Of a DNA stretch of 64,000 nucleotides, positions 32,205 through 42,845 are shown piece after piece (within the stretch, counting starts at the first letter, position 1; each line of letters opens with the position of its first letter). The position numbers and the translations under genes were made by a program. The stretch spans positions 7,135,001-7,199,000 of the forward strand of contig NC_088915.1 in the NCBI RefSeq assembly GCF_963576675.1, in the 5' to 3' direction. The notes under the pieces are model-generated. The model saw only the letters and a program-made list of their open reading frames with translations, was not told the DNA's origin and made no database searches. This stretch comes from Euphorbia lathyris (Eukaryota > Streptophyta > Magnoliopsida > Malpighiales > Euphorbiaceae).

Positions 32205-33655
32205 TAGATATTATCTGCTTTGATGCAAATCTAATACCTTGAGCATCACGATTTTAAAATACGTCTACATGTTATAATTTCACTTTACTAATAGGTCCAT
32301 TGACACTCTCTATTTCTGATGTGAGATTCGTTTCATTCTTACCCATCATCATCCTTTAGGATCGCTCCTTGCTCGAGCTTTCTACCCTAACGTCATGTTT
32401 GATTGGGTAGTTACATACCCACTAGCTTCTGCTTCGTTCATCTTTGAACCACACATTGTACATGCAGAGTTCGCTTGGATACCAATTGTAACAACTTGTT
32501 CTAGTACAATGTAAATATTGTCGTTTTGACCCGAATCCAATACCATGTGCCTCACGGTTAATAAGTCAAGTTACTCTCTCTCCATTTCTAGTGTGGAATT
32601 CAGTTCATACCTACCTCTATCACCATCCCTTAGGGCTTGATTGGATGGAAGGTTTAGAGGGGTTAGTAAGGGAAGGGTTAGTAAGGGTTGATAGAAACCC
32701 TTGTTTGGGAGGAGGAAGGGTTAGTAAGGGTTTCTACAAACCCATGTTTGGAACATAAAAAACTTAGGAGGGTAAGGGTTTGGAGGGGTTTTGAAGGGTT
32801 TCTTTTTAACAAATTGCATCCAATTTTGAACCCTCCAATTTGGTGGGTTTGGAAAGGTTAGAAATTACCCTTCCTTCCTCTTCCTTCCCTTTCATTACCT
32901 TTCTCTACCTTTCCTTACCCTTCTCTATCATTCCTTTATTAACCATTCCCTACCCTTCATCCAATCAAGCCCTTAGGGTCGCTTTTTGCTCAAGCCTTCT
33001 ATCCTGATACCATCCACTTTGGATCGAGTCATACATGCCCACCAACTTTCGTCTGATTAGTCTTCAAACCACACATCGTACGTGAAGAATCAGCTCTGAT
33101 ACCAATTGTAACAACTTGTTCCAATACCTTGTAGATATTGTATGTTTTAGTCCAAATCCAATACCTCTATCATCACGGTTTTAAAACACGTTTGCATGTA
33201 TTAGAGATCTACCTTACTAATAAGTTTAGTCACTATTTTTCCATTTATAATGTGAGATTTAATTCATTTCTGCCTCTGCCATCCCTTAGAGCCGCTCCAT
33301 GCTCAGGGCTTCTACCCTAGCGTCACTCCCTTCTGATCAGGTCATTACAGGCACACTAGCTTCCACCTGGTTCGTCTCTGAACCACACATCATACGTGAA
33401 GAGTTGAATCTGATACATTTTGTAACAATTTGTTCCAATACCATATAAATTTTGTCTGTTTTGGCTGAAATCCAATATCTTGTGCTTCAGGACTTTAAAA
33501 CGCATCTACATGTATTAAAAATTCACTTTACTAATAAGCTTAGTCACTCTCTCAATTTTCAATATGAGATTCGTTTCATTCCTGCCATCTCTTTGGGTAA
33601 GTCATTGCTCATACTTTTTTTTATCCAAACGTCACATCTGTATCGGGTCGTTACA
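32205..33655 (-). mobile_element. Concatenated TRIM: four LTRs and three internal segments
   Basis: On the - strand each LTR runs from TGTAATGACC-type sequence to GTTGTTACA and is followed by an internal segment opening TTGGTATCAGAGC, the classic PBS for initiator-Met tRNA. On the + strand: LTR A about 32205-32415 (truncated), internal 32416-32486; LTR B 32487-33035 (with a MITE inside), internal 33036-33106; LTR C 33107-33349 (243 bp), internal 33350-33420 (71 bp); LTR D 33421-33655. Internal segments are 71 bp in all three cases. No coding capacity, as expected of terminal-repeat retrotransposons in miniature. The PBS is best preserved at the LTR B/C junction. Confidence 0.82.
32643..32972. 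mobile_element. Tourist-like MITE inside the TRIM array
   Basis: 330 bp with inverted ends GGGCTTGATTGGATG / CATCCAATCAAGCCC and the 3-bp duplication TTA (32640-32642 and 32973-32975). The interior is built of GGGTTAGTAAGGG and CCTTACCCTT words. Ends and duplication fit the PIF/Harbinger superfamily. Confidence 0.85.
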
Positions 33656-34202
33656 CTTTTGGAGTGAATTAAGTCTTTATTTATATGGCAATAAGGAAGT
33701 GGGAACTTTGGAACGGCTGTGTCGCCCGACTCTCCTCCTCGGTTGGGAACAGTCCTCAAGGACACTTCGACGGTTAATGTAGTTATTGCAAAGAGATGAA
33801 GATAATGCAAGAGAGAGAATGAAGTTCCAATCACCTACCAATAGTGTTGGTTTACCTTTTATGGAGGTTTGTGTGGTTCGTGATTGCCCGTAGGCTTGGT
33901 TTAGAGATGAGTGTGTTGGACTTGACTCACATTCCTCATCACATGGTATCAAAGCAGATGATTCGAGTTGGCATGAGTATGATGCAACACGTGATGCTTT
34001 TATGGTTGATCCTACATGTGAAAAAAAGAGTTATATGATGACTCACAGATAAGTCTAAGTTGTTGTTTAGATATTCTTATCTAGATGTGGATCTTGTGAA
34101 GTTAATGATCAACTCTCGATCATACTGTAGTATCAAAAGAAGAATTGCTGCTTGAGGTGAGCAAGGTCTGTACTCGATATGTAAGAGACTAGTGGTTTTC
34201 AC
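33656..34202. other. Degenerate retroelement-like DNA
   Basis: Just beyond the TRIM array, AGTCTTTATTTATATGGCAA resembles the LTR end seen at 60310-60331, and CATGGTATCAAAGCAGATG (33943) resembles a PBS. No gene recognised. Confidence 0.35.
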
Positions 34203-34355
34203 CTGGTCAGTGTCTGACCAAGTGAATTTGCTTAGTCATTGTTAGATTTAGGTGTAAATCTGAGCCGTATGATTATTTTAATCTCCACTATATGATTGTA
34301 ATAAGCCTAGATCTAACAGTGACTGACCAAATTCACTTGGTCAGTCACTGACCAG
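34203..34355. mobile_element. 153-bp foldback MITE (CTGGTCAGTG ends)
   Basis: CTGGTCAGTGTCTGACCAAG is mirrored by CTTGGTCAGTCACTGACCAG, and GTTAGATTTAGG by CCTAGATCTAAC further in. Arms total about 60 bp each. Confidence 0.7.
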
Positions 34356-34437
34356 AAAATAATAGAGAAAAGTACAAAAATAATTGTCTCACATACGATG
34401 ATTCACAAGATCGTAGAATTGTCTTATATATATAATA

Positions 34438-35092
34438 GGGGAAAATACAAAAATAAACCATGTAATTACATTCGTTTTCAATCATAAACTACGTGTTTTA
34501 AAAATTTATAAACATGTACATGTGTTACGTTCCGTTAGCAAACATGGTCCAAACTGACTATCAATGTTAAAAAAAGTCAATGATCAAAGGACAAATCCTT
34601 ATATTTATTTATTTATTTTATAAATTAACCCATTTATTATCTAATTATTACAAACAAATTCTAAAACAAAAATAAAAAAATTAAACTTACCATCTCTTTC
34701 TTCTTTAACATCTCTCTTTAATATATTTTTATTTTTATTTTGAGGTTTGATAATAAAGAGATGAATTTATAAAATAAATATAATTTGTCTTTTGAATTTT
34801 AACTTTTTTTAAGAGACAGTTTGAACTGTTTATGCGGTGCCTTCTATGGTTACTTTGTTTTTGACAAAGTACCATTACTTGATGTGTTTTCACCATTGGA
34901 TGATGGAGTATAAAATTGATCTAATGGTGAAAACACACAAAGTAAGGGTTACTTTATTAAAAACAAAGTAACCATAGCCTTTAACCTGTTTTTGCTAACG
35001 GAACATAACACAAAATACATTTTATAAATTTTTAAACCATATAATATAATTTATGATTGAAAACGAGTGTAACTACATGATTTATTTTTATA
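34438..35092. mobile_element. Long foldback element invaded by two MITEs
   Basis: The left arm (AAACCATGTAATTACATTCG, TTTTCAATCATAAACT, TTACGTTCCGTTAGCAAA) pairs with the right arm at 34985-35083. A smaller MITE (34844-34977) lies inside, and the MULE-type MITE at 35093 interrupts its right end. No coding sequence. Confidence 0.6.
34844..34977. mobile_element. 134-bp foldback MITE (CTATGGTTACTTTG ends)
   Basis: CTATGGTTACTTTGTTTTT is mirrored by AAAAACAAAGTAACCATAG, with TGTGTTTTCACCATT / AATGGTGAAAACACA further in. Confidence 0.7.
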
Positions 35093-35273
35093 GGGAGAAA
35101 ATCTGCTGTCCCCATTTCGGTGTCCCCTTCCATGTCCCTCTCACAAAAAGTGGTCCCTTTTAATCATGTGGGTCCCTTGACTCATAAAATATATTATTTT
35201 AATTAAAAGGGACCACTTTTTGTGAGAGGGACATGGAAGGGGACACCGAAATGGGGACAACAGATTTTCTCCC
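35093..35273. mobile_element. MULE-type hairpin MITE, twin 1
   Basis: 181 bp, almost wholly palindromic: GGGAGAAAATCTGCTGTCCC and its complement at the other end, arms continuing for about 80 bases (CACAAAAAGTGGTCCCTTTT). Flanked by perfect 9-bp duplications ATTTTTATA (35084-35092, 35274-35282), diagnostic of Mutator-like insertion. Confidence 0.88.
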
Positions 35274-35625
35274 ATTTTTATACAATTTCTATAACCGGTA
35301 TAACTTCTTACACCTCTCTCTCACGATATGAACCATATGACGTGCGATCCAAACATGTAAGATCAAAAAGATCATTTGATTCAAAAGAATCATTTGATTT
35401 AAGTACATAAAATTCAAATATAACTTCTATAATTATCTTCAATACTTTTATTATATTTCGTTACAAAATAATAAAAATTTCAGAAATCCTAGAGCAAGTA
35501 ATGGAAGAAGCTAAGCAATATATTGCATTCTGCCTGTTTTACATACCAAAAGAAGCAAAGACAACTGTTCAATAAATGTTCAAGCACTTTATGAAAAAAA
35601 AAAAAAAGTTGAACATATCAAATCT

Positions 35626-35807
35626 GGGAGAAAATCTGCTGTCTCCATTTCGGTGTCCCCTTCTATGTCCCCCTCACAAAAAGTGGTCCCTTTTAATTAT
35701 GTGGGTCCTCTTGGCTCATAAAATATATTATTTTAATTAAAAGGGACCACTTTTTGTGAGGGGGACATGGAAGGGGACACCGAAATGGGGACATCAGATT
35801 TTCTCCC
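35626..35807. mobile_element. MULE-type hairpin MITE, twin 2
   Basis: 182 bp, the same family as twin 1 with a handful of differences, 350 bases away and in the same orientation. Perfect 9-bp duplications ATCAAATCT (35617-35625, 35808-35816). Different target duplications show two separate insertions rather than local duplication. Confidence 0.88.
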
Positions 35808-35981
35808 ATCAAATCTTATTTATCTTTCAAAAAAACTAATTGTTTCCCTAAATTTTAAGGATATTTTGTTAAACCTTCTATTGCTACGTGTACCGTAAGA
35901 AGAAATTTCGATAATTTGAAATACGTATATCACCTCAATCAAATTTAAAAGATTAAAAATAATTTAACGAAGTTTAAAAAT

Positions 35982-36481
35982 GGGGAAAGTTCAAATAAAA
36001 CCTCTGTGGTTTCACTAATTTTCAGATAAAGGACTGTAGTTTACCTTTTGTCAAAACGAGGACTGAGGTTTCGCACTTTTAATAATGCTATTAAAACTAT
36101 CTTTAACGACCTGAAAATGAAAATTTTCAAGAATTAAAGTTGTTCAATGTCATATTTTCTATGGAACTACATTTTTTTATTTTAGAAAATCATCTTTTTT
36201 GGAACTTTCTCTCTCTAAACATTAACTTTCTCTCTCTTTACCAAACATCATTTAAATAATCTCAAAATAAAAAAGTTGAAGAATTAAAGTTGCTTAGAAT
36301 ATTAGTAATTCTTAAAATATGTCATTTTTGAAGTTGTTAAGGGCGATTTTAATAGTATCAATCGAAAAAATCCTTATTTTGCTAAAGTTGAAAACCTCAG
36401 TCATCGTTTTGACAAAAAGTAAACCACAGTCCTTTATCTAAAAATTAGTGAAACCACAAGGGTTTTATTTGAACTTTACCC
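35982..36481. mobile_element. GGG...CCC foldback with shared core, copy 1
   Basis: The left arm GGGGAAAGTTCAAATAAAAC is mirrored by TTTTATTTGAACTTTACCC. Flanks TTTAAAAAT and TTTAAAAAA match at eight of nine positions. The centre carries the core (GAAAATTTTCAAGAATTAAAG, then CTTTCTCTCTCTAAA) shared with 37087, 50720 and 52031. Confidence 0.75.
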
Positions 36482-36518
36482 TTTAAAAAATTAATAGGTC
36501 ATTTTAATTAAATTTGGA

Positions 36519-36990
36519 ATGTTATATGGTACGGAGTGTTGGGCAGTGAAACACTGTCACATTCATAAGTTGTCGGTGGCGGAGATGTGTATGTTGAGAT
36601 GGATGTATGGTCATACGAGAAAGGATCGGGTGAGTAATGAAATAATTAGGAGAAAAGTAGGGGTTACATCTATTGAGAATAAAAGGAGGGAAAACCGACT
36701 AAGGTGGTTTGACCATGTAAGATAAAGAGCGCTTGATGCGCCGGTTAGGAGGACTGAAAAGTGGCAAAAGGATGTAGTGGTGAGAGGTAGGGGAAGACCT
36801 AAGCAAACTTGGAGGAGGGTGATCGAGAGTGATATGAGTTTATTGGGGATTGAGGAAAATATGGTAGTGGATATGACAGAGTGGAGGGAGAGAATTTGTG
36901 TCGCTGACATGACTTGATTTCACGGTTTTATACGATGGTTCATGTTAGCCGACCCCGAATCATTTCAGGACTAAGGCTTTGTTGTTGTTG
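36519..36990 (+). pseudogene. RTE-type LINE, 3' end of ORF and tail
   Basis: Reads [59 protein letters not shown], then a TAA stop at 36722-36724 and in the same frame LDAPVRRTEKWQ, RGRGRPKQTWRRVI and TEWRERICVADMT. This is the C-terminal tail of plant RTE-like non-LTR retrotransposon proteins. The segment ends CTAAGGCTTTGTTGTTGTTG, the GTT-repeat tail of RTE elements. It is 5'-truncated and disabled. Confidence 0.75.
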
Positions 36991-37086
36991 TTGGAATGTT
37001 ATTAGATCAGTTTAAGTATGTTTAGAAGGCTAACGAAGATATTGAGTGTCAATCATTTTTTTGAGCAAGTTCAGTACCTTTTAATA

Positions 37087-37562
37087 GGGTAAATTACACC
37101 CATTGCCATTGAACTTTATCTATTTTAATATTATGGCCACTGAACAATTCTTGATGGTATGACCACTGAACTTTATACTTTTTGACACCGGTGGCTACTC
37201 AACTTTAACTAACTCATCAAGATGATCTTTAACAACCTCAAAATGGAAATATTCAAGAATTAGAGTTGTTCAAAACGACATTTACAATGAAACCACATTT
37301 TTTATTTTTCAAAATCACATTTTTTGGAGCTTTCTCTCTCTAAAAATTCACTCTCTGTCTCTCCTAACCAAACAACACCTAAATGATCTCAAAACGAAAA
37401 TTTTCAAGAATTAAAGTTCCATAGAATATCATTAACTCTTCGAATTTTTAATTTTGAGGCCGTCAACGGTCGTTTTGAGATGTTGAGTGGCCATCAGTAT
37501 TAAAAAGTGTAAAATTTGCCATAAAATTGACAAAATTAAGTGGGCATTAGTGTAATCTACCC
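37087..37562. mobile_element. GGG...CCC foldback with shared core, copy 2
   Basis: GGGTAAATTACACCCATTGC at the left pairs with GGCATTAGTGTAATCTACCC at the right. The core GGAAATATTCAAGAATTAGAG ... GAGCTTTCTCTCTCTAAAAA matches copy 1 and appears again inverted further on. The target duplication is unclear. Confidence 0.65.
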
Positions 37563-37569
37563 CACTCCT

Positions 37570-37570
37570 A

Positions 37571-37612
<42 letters not shown>
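37570..37612. repeat. (TAA)n microsatellite
   Basis: About 14 uninterrupted TAA units, immediately after foldback copy 2. Confidence 0.9.
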
Positions 37613-37614
<2 letters not shown>

Positions 37615-38022
37615 TTATAAGCAGTGGCTCCACTTCTATACACAACTAGAACTAGATTCACATTATCAGCTAACCAAAATAAGGAGGGATTATATTTTAT
37701 GTTCGGTGTACCACGTCATTCGTACACCGAATTAATAATTTAATGATATGTGGAACGCTAATCTAATCGGTAAAATATTAACACCGTATAATTCATGAAT
37801 GGTATATCTTTTAGTTAATTATTTACATAAAATTTTTACACCCTAAAATATAAATTCCAAACTCCACAAAATAAACTAAAACATGTGATCTGGGATCATA
37901 ATTGATCGGGTACAAATGATATGATAAACCAAGCGTAGAGTATAATTTCTCTCAAAACAAGTCTTTCTGAGCGAAATGTATTTTCTCTTGCCTCATCATC
38001 TTTATTTAATCTAATTAACTTA
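37613..38022. other. No gene seen
   Basis: AT-rich DNA. ACACCGAATTAATAATTTAATG near 37723 may be part of an old repeat. Nothing else recognised. Confidence 0.4.
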
Positions 38023-38247
38023 GATCCCGTTTGGTACGCTGTAACGAACGTTATAATGGAATACCTATTACAGTGGCTTTTCATTACCATGTTTGGATTA
38101 GTATATTATTTTTGTCGTAATGGAATGACAATTACATCATTCAATTTTTTTTAACAAATTTATGTAATGGAGATTATATATAAAAAAATAGGTATGCATT
38201 CTTGTTACGACTAAGCCTAAATATATATTTTTATTATTTATATTTAT

Positions 38248-38510
38248 TAATCTTGGAATGTGAATACAGTGATCCTGGCCTTCGGTGATGATATCTGGCT
38301 CTCCGATTGCTCGTCCCTGCGCCGGGAAAGGTCCCTGCGGATACTCCGACGAGCAAGACAGTTAGTAGCTCAAGAGCGTTTATTAATCAATTGTGTGAGA
38401 GTTAGAAAGAGTTACCCGCCCGGATTCCCAAGATGAGCTGTGTATTTATAGAGGGTGCTTGGGCTTTGGGCCCTCCTGGGCCTTCAGGCCCTGATTCATA
38501 TCCCGAATCA
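38248..38510 (-). repeat. 3' LTR of Gypsy element 2
   Basis: On the - strand starts TGATTCGGGATATG and ends CATTCCAAGATTA. The TATA box lies on the - strand in GTGTATTTATAGAGG (about 38441-38450). Flanked by the TTTAT duplication on its outer side. Confidence 0.93.
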
Positions 38511-38523
38511 AGTAGTCCCCCCC
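38511..38523 (-). promoter_or_regulatory. Polypurine tract of element 2
   Basis: On the - strand GGGGGGG followed by ACTACT directly before the 3' LTR, matching the tract of element 1. Confidence 0.78.
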
Positions 38524-38744
38524 GCCGAAGAGCTAAGTCGAGTATTTAATGCGAGAAGATACGGGATTGCAACTGTTTCTCGCCTAGATAAATGGTGGAC
38601 AACTGTAAGAAAAGTTCTTCGGACTAATCTGGAAGAAACCTTTGGGATTACTGCATGCGTTTTTTGTTTGTAGCGCCGCATTAATTGCGTCTGTAATTAA
38701 ATCCCCCGCATGCGCCGTAAAAATTTATTGAAAAAATGAGCTGT

Positions 38745-38776
38745 GCCGGCGCCTTTTACCCCCCCAGCTATAAATA
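38745..38776 (+). promoter_or_regulatory. Promoter of antisense gene 1, element 2
   Basis: GCCGGCGCCT (38745-38754), then TATAAATA (38769-38776), oriented opposite to the element's sense strand and about 290 bases before the start codon. The same box, TATA and 14-15 base spacing exist in element 1. Confidence 0.7.
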
Positions 38777-39067
38777 CCAGAAGAGGTAAGATGAAATCTC
38801 CTTATTTCATCCTCAAATTTTCTGTGAGAGAAAATTTTCTGTCTGCTTTTGCTTCCTGTGGGTTCTGTCTTTCTTCTGCGATCGTGTCGGCCTACCCTCA
38901 TTTGCCCGTGCACTGAATATTTGGTGGTCATCTGAAAATTGTTGCTCTTCGGGAGATTCCTCGCGTCAGAGTTTGTCGTAACTTTTGCTAAGGTTAGTCG
39001 TATAATCTCTTGGCCTTGGCTTTGCGTTTTTCTTTGTTTTATTTCGACTTTTCTGGGGAGGGGTATT

Positions 39068-41666
39068 ATGTCAGAGGGTTCTTCACGGGGATCCCTAAGC
39101 AGACTGCCGCCGGTTGCCCCTGGTGACTTCACGCTTCGAGACGCTTCGCGGACGCGAATGGTATCGCGAAAAAGGCGAGCGGAAAAGGAGAGTGAAACTA
39201 GCGTAGTGGCCGGTGCGACGAAGAAAAGAAAGAAATCCGTTGTTCGTCCGCCGCCTACCGTCGATCGTCCTGCCGGAGGCGTTGCTGCCGGCGTTCTAGA
39301 GGTGGTAGTGGTTGTGCCGGAGGGTCTGATTACTACGGAGCGGCCCTTTGCCGCGATTTACGATGAAATGCACGAGAGGGTGTGGACTCGATCTCTTGGG
39401 ACTTCTAGTATCGAGGGTAAGCGCTTTAAGAGAGCCGAGCGTCCTAAGAGGCCGGAATCCCTTTCGGTCGAAGATGCCTATAGTATAATCGTCTCAGCAG
39501 ACCTGCCGGTGATATCTGCGGTGTACCGACTCGGGGAGCCCTACGAATTGGTTGCGCTGGGCGAAGAAAATCGAGCCCATTCTGCGGGTGGCGCAAATGA
39601 GCTCATCGTTTACGAGGAGCAGTTAGAATCGGGGATACGACTGCCGCTCTGCCCTTTTTTGTAGAAGTGCTGAAGGAATACGATCTATGCCCTGGGCAAA
39701 TACATCCGAACGGCTGGAGAATGATGGTCGCCTTCTACTCCCTGTGTCGATCTGCCGGGTATCGAGCAACAGGTCTATTCTTTCGCGAGTTTTTTAAACC
39801 AAGCAAGGGGCAACGATCTCAACATGTCACGTTCTCACACCAGAAGTTCAAAGTGATAGGTGGTTTGAAAGATAAATTATCCGAATACCGTCACCGTTAT
39901 TTCTTGGTGAGGAAGCTCGACGGGGACTTTCCTTTTAGGGTCGTATGGAACGAGGACCCCATGGACTCCAGTCGATGGCTGAAAACCCGCCCGAAGTTGC
40001 CTTTCGAGGAGAATTTGGTGAAGTATTTGAAAGGTCTCCCGTCGGATAAGGATCATAAGCAGGATGTAGATGAGTTAGTTCATCATTTCCTGGCCGCCGG
40101 TTACTACATCTGGAATCAATGGCGGATGGCTCAACTTTTCGGGCGGTCGGCTGTGGATTTTGAGAAATGGAAACTAGGATATAACTTCAAAGCTGGAGAA
40201 TTGGCGGAATTGGAGGCGATCTCTGTAAATGTTGCCGTTGTAGGTGAGGGGCTGGGATTTTATCTTGCCTTGTGAATTATGTCGCACGTAATATTTTGTT
40301 GTGTATTCGGAATGTCTTAGTGTTCTTTCTCCCTTCTGTATTTGCAGGTCCAGGAGATCCCCGTGTCAGCATGGACTTTGACCCCAATGAATTCAGTGTT
40401 GGTTTGGAGACCGCTGATGAGGCGTTCGGAGGAGCTTCGGGTTCATTGGCTTCGTTTTCCTCGCTCGAGAATGCGAACCAAGTGGTGCAAAGTATGGGAG
40501 GGGTTATTGATGTGCGAGAAGATGCTGATGGAATAGTTGATGTTCCGCAAGGAAAGCCCGTGAATGATCCAGCTGCCAAGGAGCTTGAGGGCGATGTGGG
40601 GGTGATCGTCATTGAAGAAGAAAAAGGCGGCAGTCCGAATCATGGGGTGCTTGCTCGGAAGCGAAAAAGGGATACAGGGAAAACTATTGATGAATATGTG
40701 GCCGGGGAAGAGCCTGCTAGGGCCAGCGAGGGTGCCAAGAAGCCCTGTTCTGACGGCGGGACCGAGCTGTCTGCTGACGTGCCGGATCGAGTAGGAGATC
40801 ATCTGGAAATGGTTAAGAGGATGGAAACAAAAATCTCCAAGTTCAGGGACTATGTTATGAACTTGTCGGTGCACTCCGATATGATGACTTCCGATCTAGC
40901 TCGCGCAATGGCTCGCGTTGCTAGGGTCCCCGGGGAGCATCAGCGGATGGAGGGGGCTTCAAAAATGAACCTGGGCCTGGAGACCTTATCGACCCTTGGT
41001 GTGGTGGGTTCTCCTATCCGCACTGTTAGCCTAGGTTTGTCTTTCATGATTTTTGTCTTTTAACTTGTGTTATCTTATGTAGGCTATCCAGAATGCAACC
41101 AGGGGGTCTTTGACATGTGCGTTAATGATGATCAAGTTTTTCGTGATATGGAAGACGGTCTGCGGAGATCTGTTGGCGATCTCGAGGAGGCAAATAAGAA
41201 ATTGGTAGCTGCGCGGGAGCTTCTGGATCGTCGTGCGGCCGAGATTACTATTTTGTCTGAGAAGCTGAAAGTAGAGACGGCCGGTCGAGTGGAGCTCTCC
41301 CAAAGGTTGAAACAAGATGTCGAGGAGATTTGTGCGTACAGGGTGTTGCTCAGGATGGCTGTTGGGTGGACTCGCCGAGTAGCGGAGACTTTGTAGGAGA
41401 AAACGGGATGGGCGGCAGTGCTGTCCGAGGAGAACGACTCCCTTAGGCAACAACTGGAAGCTGCGTGGAAAGAGGCTGCTGATCTTCGTGCTCTCACTGG
41501 TCAGCGCGAGGAGAAACTCATAAAGCTGGATCGTATGATGCTGATCACCGCTGCTCATTCCGCCGATTACAAAGTTCCTCCAGAGGTGATCTTTGCTCCG
41601 AATGTGTATGACAAAGCTACCCAGGCGAAGGCTGTCGAATTTTGTGGTCGTTTCAAGAAGCAGTAG
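39068..41666 (+). pseudogene. Antisense gene 1 of element 2, three exons, broken
   Basis: Exons about 39068-40243, 40348-41003 and 41083-41666 use the same GT-AG junctions as element 1 (TGTAG/GTGAGG donor, TTTGCAG acceptor; GGTGTG/GTGGG donor, TTATGTAG acceptor). The protein begins MSEGSSRGS, has basic KRKK patches, the conserved region (CPGQIHPNGWRMMVAFYSLC, AAGYYIWNQWRMAQLF), an acidic middle and a C-terminal coiled coil ending EFCGRFKKQ. It resembles the plant 'putative gypsy type transposon' domain. Breaks: a one-base loss near 39650 producing a stop at 39662-39664, a two-base gain near 41100 if the acceptor is as in element 1, and a stop at 41394-41396. The second intron donor is weaker than in element 1. 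Function unknown. Confidence 0.78.
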
Positions 41667-41825
41667 TAGGCAGTTTGTACTTTGTCCATTTGTTTTCAAA
41701 GATGTAATGATGATCCGTACAATCTGAATCTTTTTTGTGATATTGTAGTGTTCTAATTATGTGTCCTGCATGTTGATTTGATTGGAGTTCATTGTGATGT
41801 CTTTCATGTCTTTTCTCCGTTTTGC

Positions 41826-41833
41826 TATAAATA
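41826..41833 (+). promoter_or_regulatory. TATA box of antisense gene 2, element 2
   Basis: GCTATAAATAGGAGCCGG is nearly identical to the site in element 1 and lies 80 bases before the ATG. About 160 bases after the stop of antisense gene 1, it implies two separate transcripts. Confidence 0.75.
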
Positions 41834-41912
41834 GGAGCCGGATTTTTCGTTGTGGACTTGCAATTACTCTTTCGCCTTTTCCTTTTCTTCTTTAGCTAAT
41901 TTTCTCGGGGAA

Positions 41913-42602
41913 ATGTCGCTTCGGGACGTCGTCGATCCAGCCCGCGTGTTGGAGGTGCAAAAGGCAATATCAGCGATGCCACATCCCTATGTTTATTGTC
42001 CCCCGTCTGAGGAGAACGATCTGGAAAAGAAGGTGAGGTATTCGTCCCCTGTTTGGATGAACCGGGACTGGGCCTCTCAAAGGAGGAAAGTGGAGAGTGA
42101 GAATTCCAATCCCTATACCGGATCCGTCACCGATTCCTATGAGGTAGTTGTTAGCGCGCTTTCTTCAACAGAAAAGAAAATATGTTCTCATGAGGGCATT
42201 GGGTATCTCCACCCCGACGAAACCGTCGCTCCGGTGCTCAATCCGCATCCTTCCTGGATAAAGAGGCTTCTAGCCGATGAGATGGAAAGGGTGATAAACT
42301 TGCCTCATAAGACGGAGTACCAGCGAGTAGGGCGCCATGCCTCGCCAACGCGTCCATATGGACCGACGTACGTCGATCCCATCAAACCTCGAAGTGTGGT
42401 TTTCTTGGAGTTTGCGAGGCAGGGTAGTCTTGGTCCCATTCCTGCTAATCCTAATCATCATGTGACACATGTGGGCAAAGCCTGTTTGTATCATAGGCAG
42501 AACGGCCATAATACCGATGAGTGCGTGGACTGGAGAGCGATGCATCAAGATTTGATGGATGAGGAGGCTATCCCGAATCCTGATCGTCCTCAATCTACCT
42601 GA
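41913..42602 (+). CDS. Antisense gene 2 of element 2: knuckle-bearing protein
   Basis: An open 229-residue frame, collinear with the homologue in element 1. The start MSLRDVVDPARV is chosen because both copies share it. Conserved blocks: VLEVQKAISAMPHPYVYCPP, VRYSSPVWMNRDW, LNPHPSWIKRLLADEMERV, HASPTRPYGPTYVDPIKP, then SVVFLEFARQGSLGPIPA. The C-terminal motif CLYHRQNGHNTDEC (CX2HX4HX4C) is followed by VDWRAMHQDLMDEEAIPNPD. The knuckle spacing equals that of Gag, suggesting RNA or DNA binding. No known family recognised. It is the only long frame of element 2 without any break. Confidence 0.8.
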   Translation: MSLRDVVDPARVLEVQKAISAMPHPYVYCPPSEENDLEKKVRYSSPVWMNRDWASQRRKVESENSNPYTGSVTDSYEVVVSALSSTEKKICSHEGIGYLHPDETVAPVLNPHPSWIKRLLADEMERVINLPHKTEYQRVGRHASPTRPYGPTYVDPIKPRSVVFLEFARQGSLGPIPANPNHHVTHVGKACLYHRQNGHNTDECVDWRAMHQDLMDEEAIPNPDRPQST

Positions 42603-42845
42603 ATGTGTTAGGGTTGCTTATGCGTTTGATGTAGCCATAGGAATGTTTGTAATGGCTCTTTGTAGCAGGAGTGATCTTGTTGTAGTTTGATATTTTAGTT
42701 GACCTTGTAGTTTGCGAGTTTATTTCAATCTATGCGCTTTTCATGTGATAAGACTTGAATGTTATGTGGAGAGACTCAAATGATAACATTCGGATGTTAT
42801 ACTCGGATGCTCGAGGAGTTTTATTATTTTATTTGTAAATTAAAT

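Noticed and set aside
32205..33655. Cassandra TRIM (5S rRNA-bearing LTR)
   Set aside because: The TGGTATCAGAGC PBS fits, but I saw no 5S rRNA-like internal promoter in any of the four LTRs.
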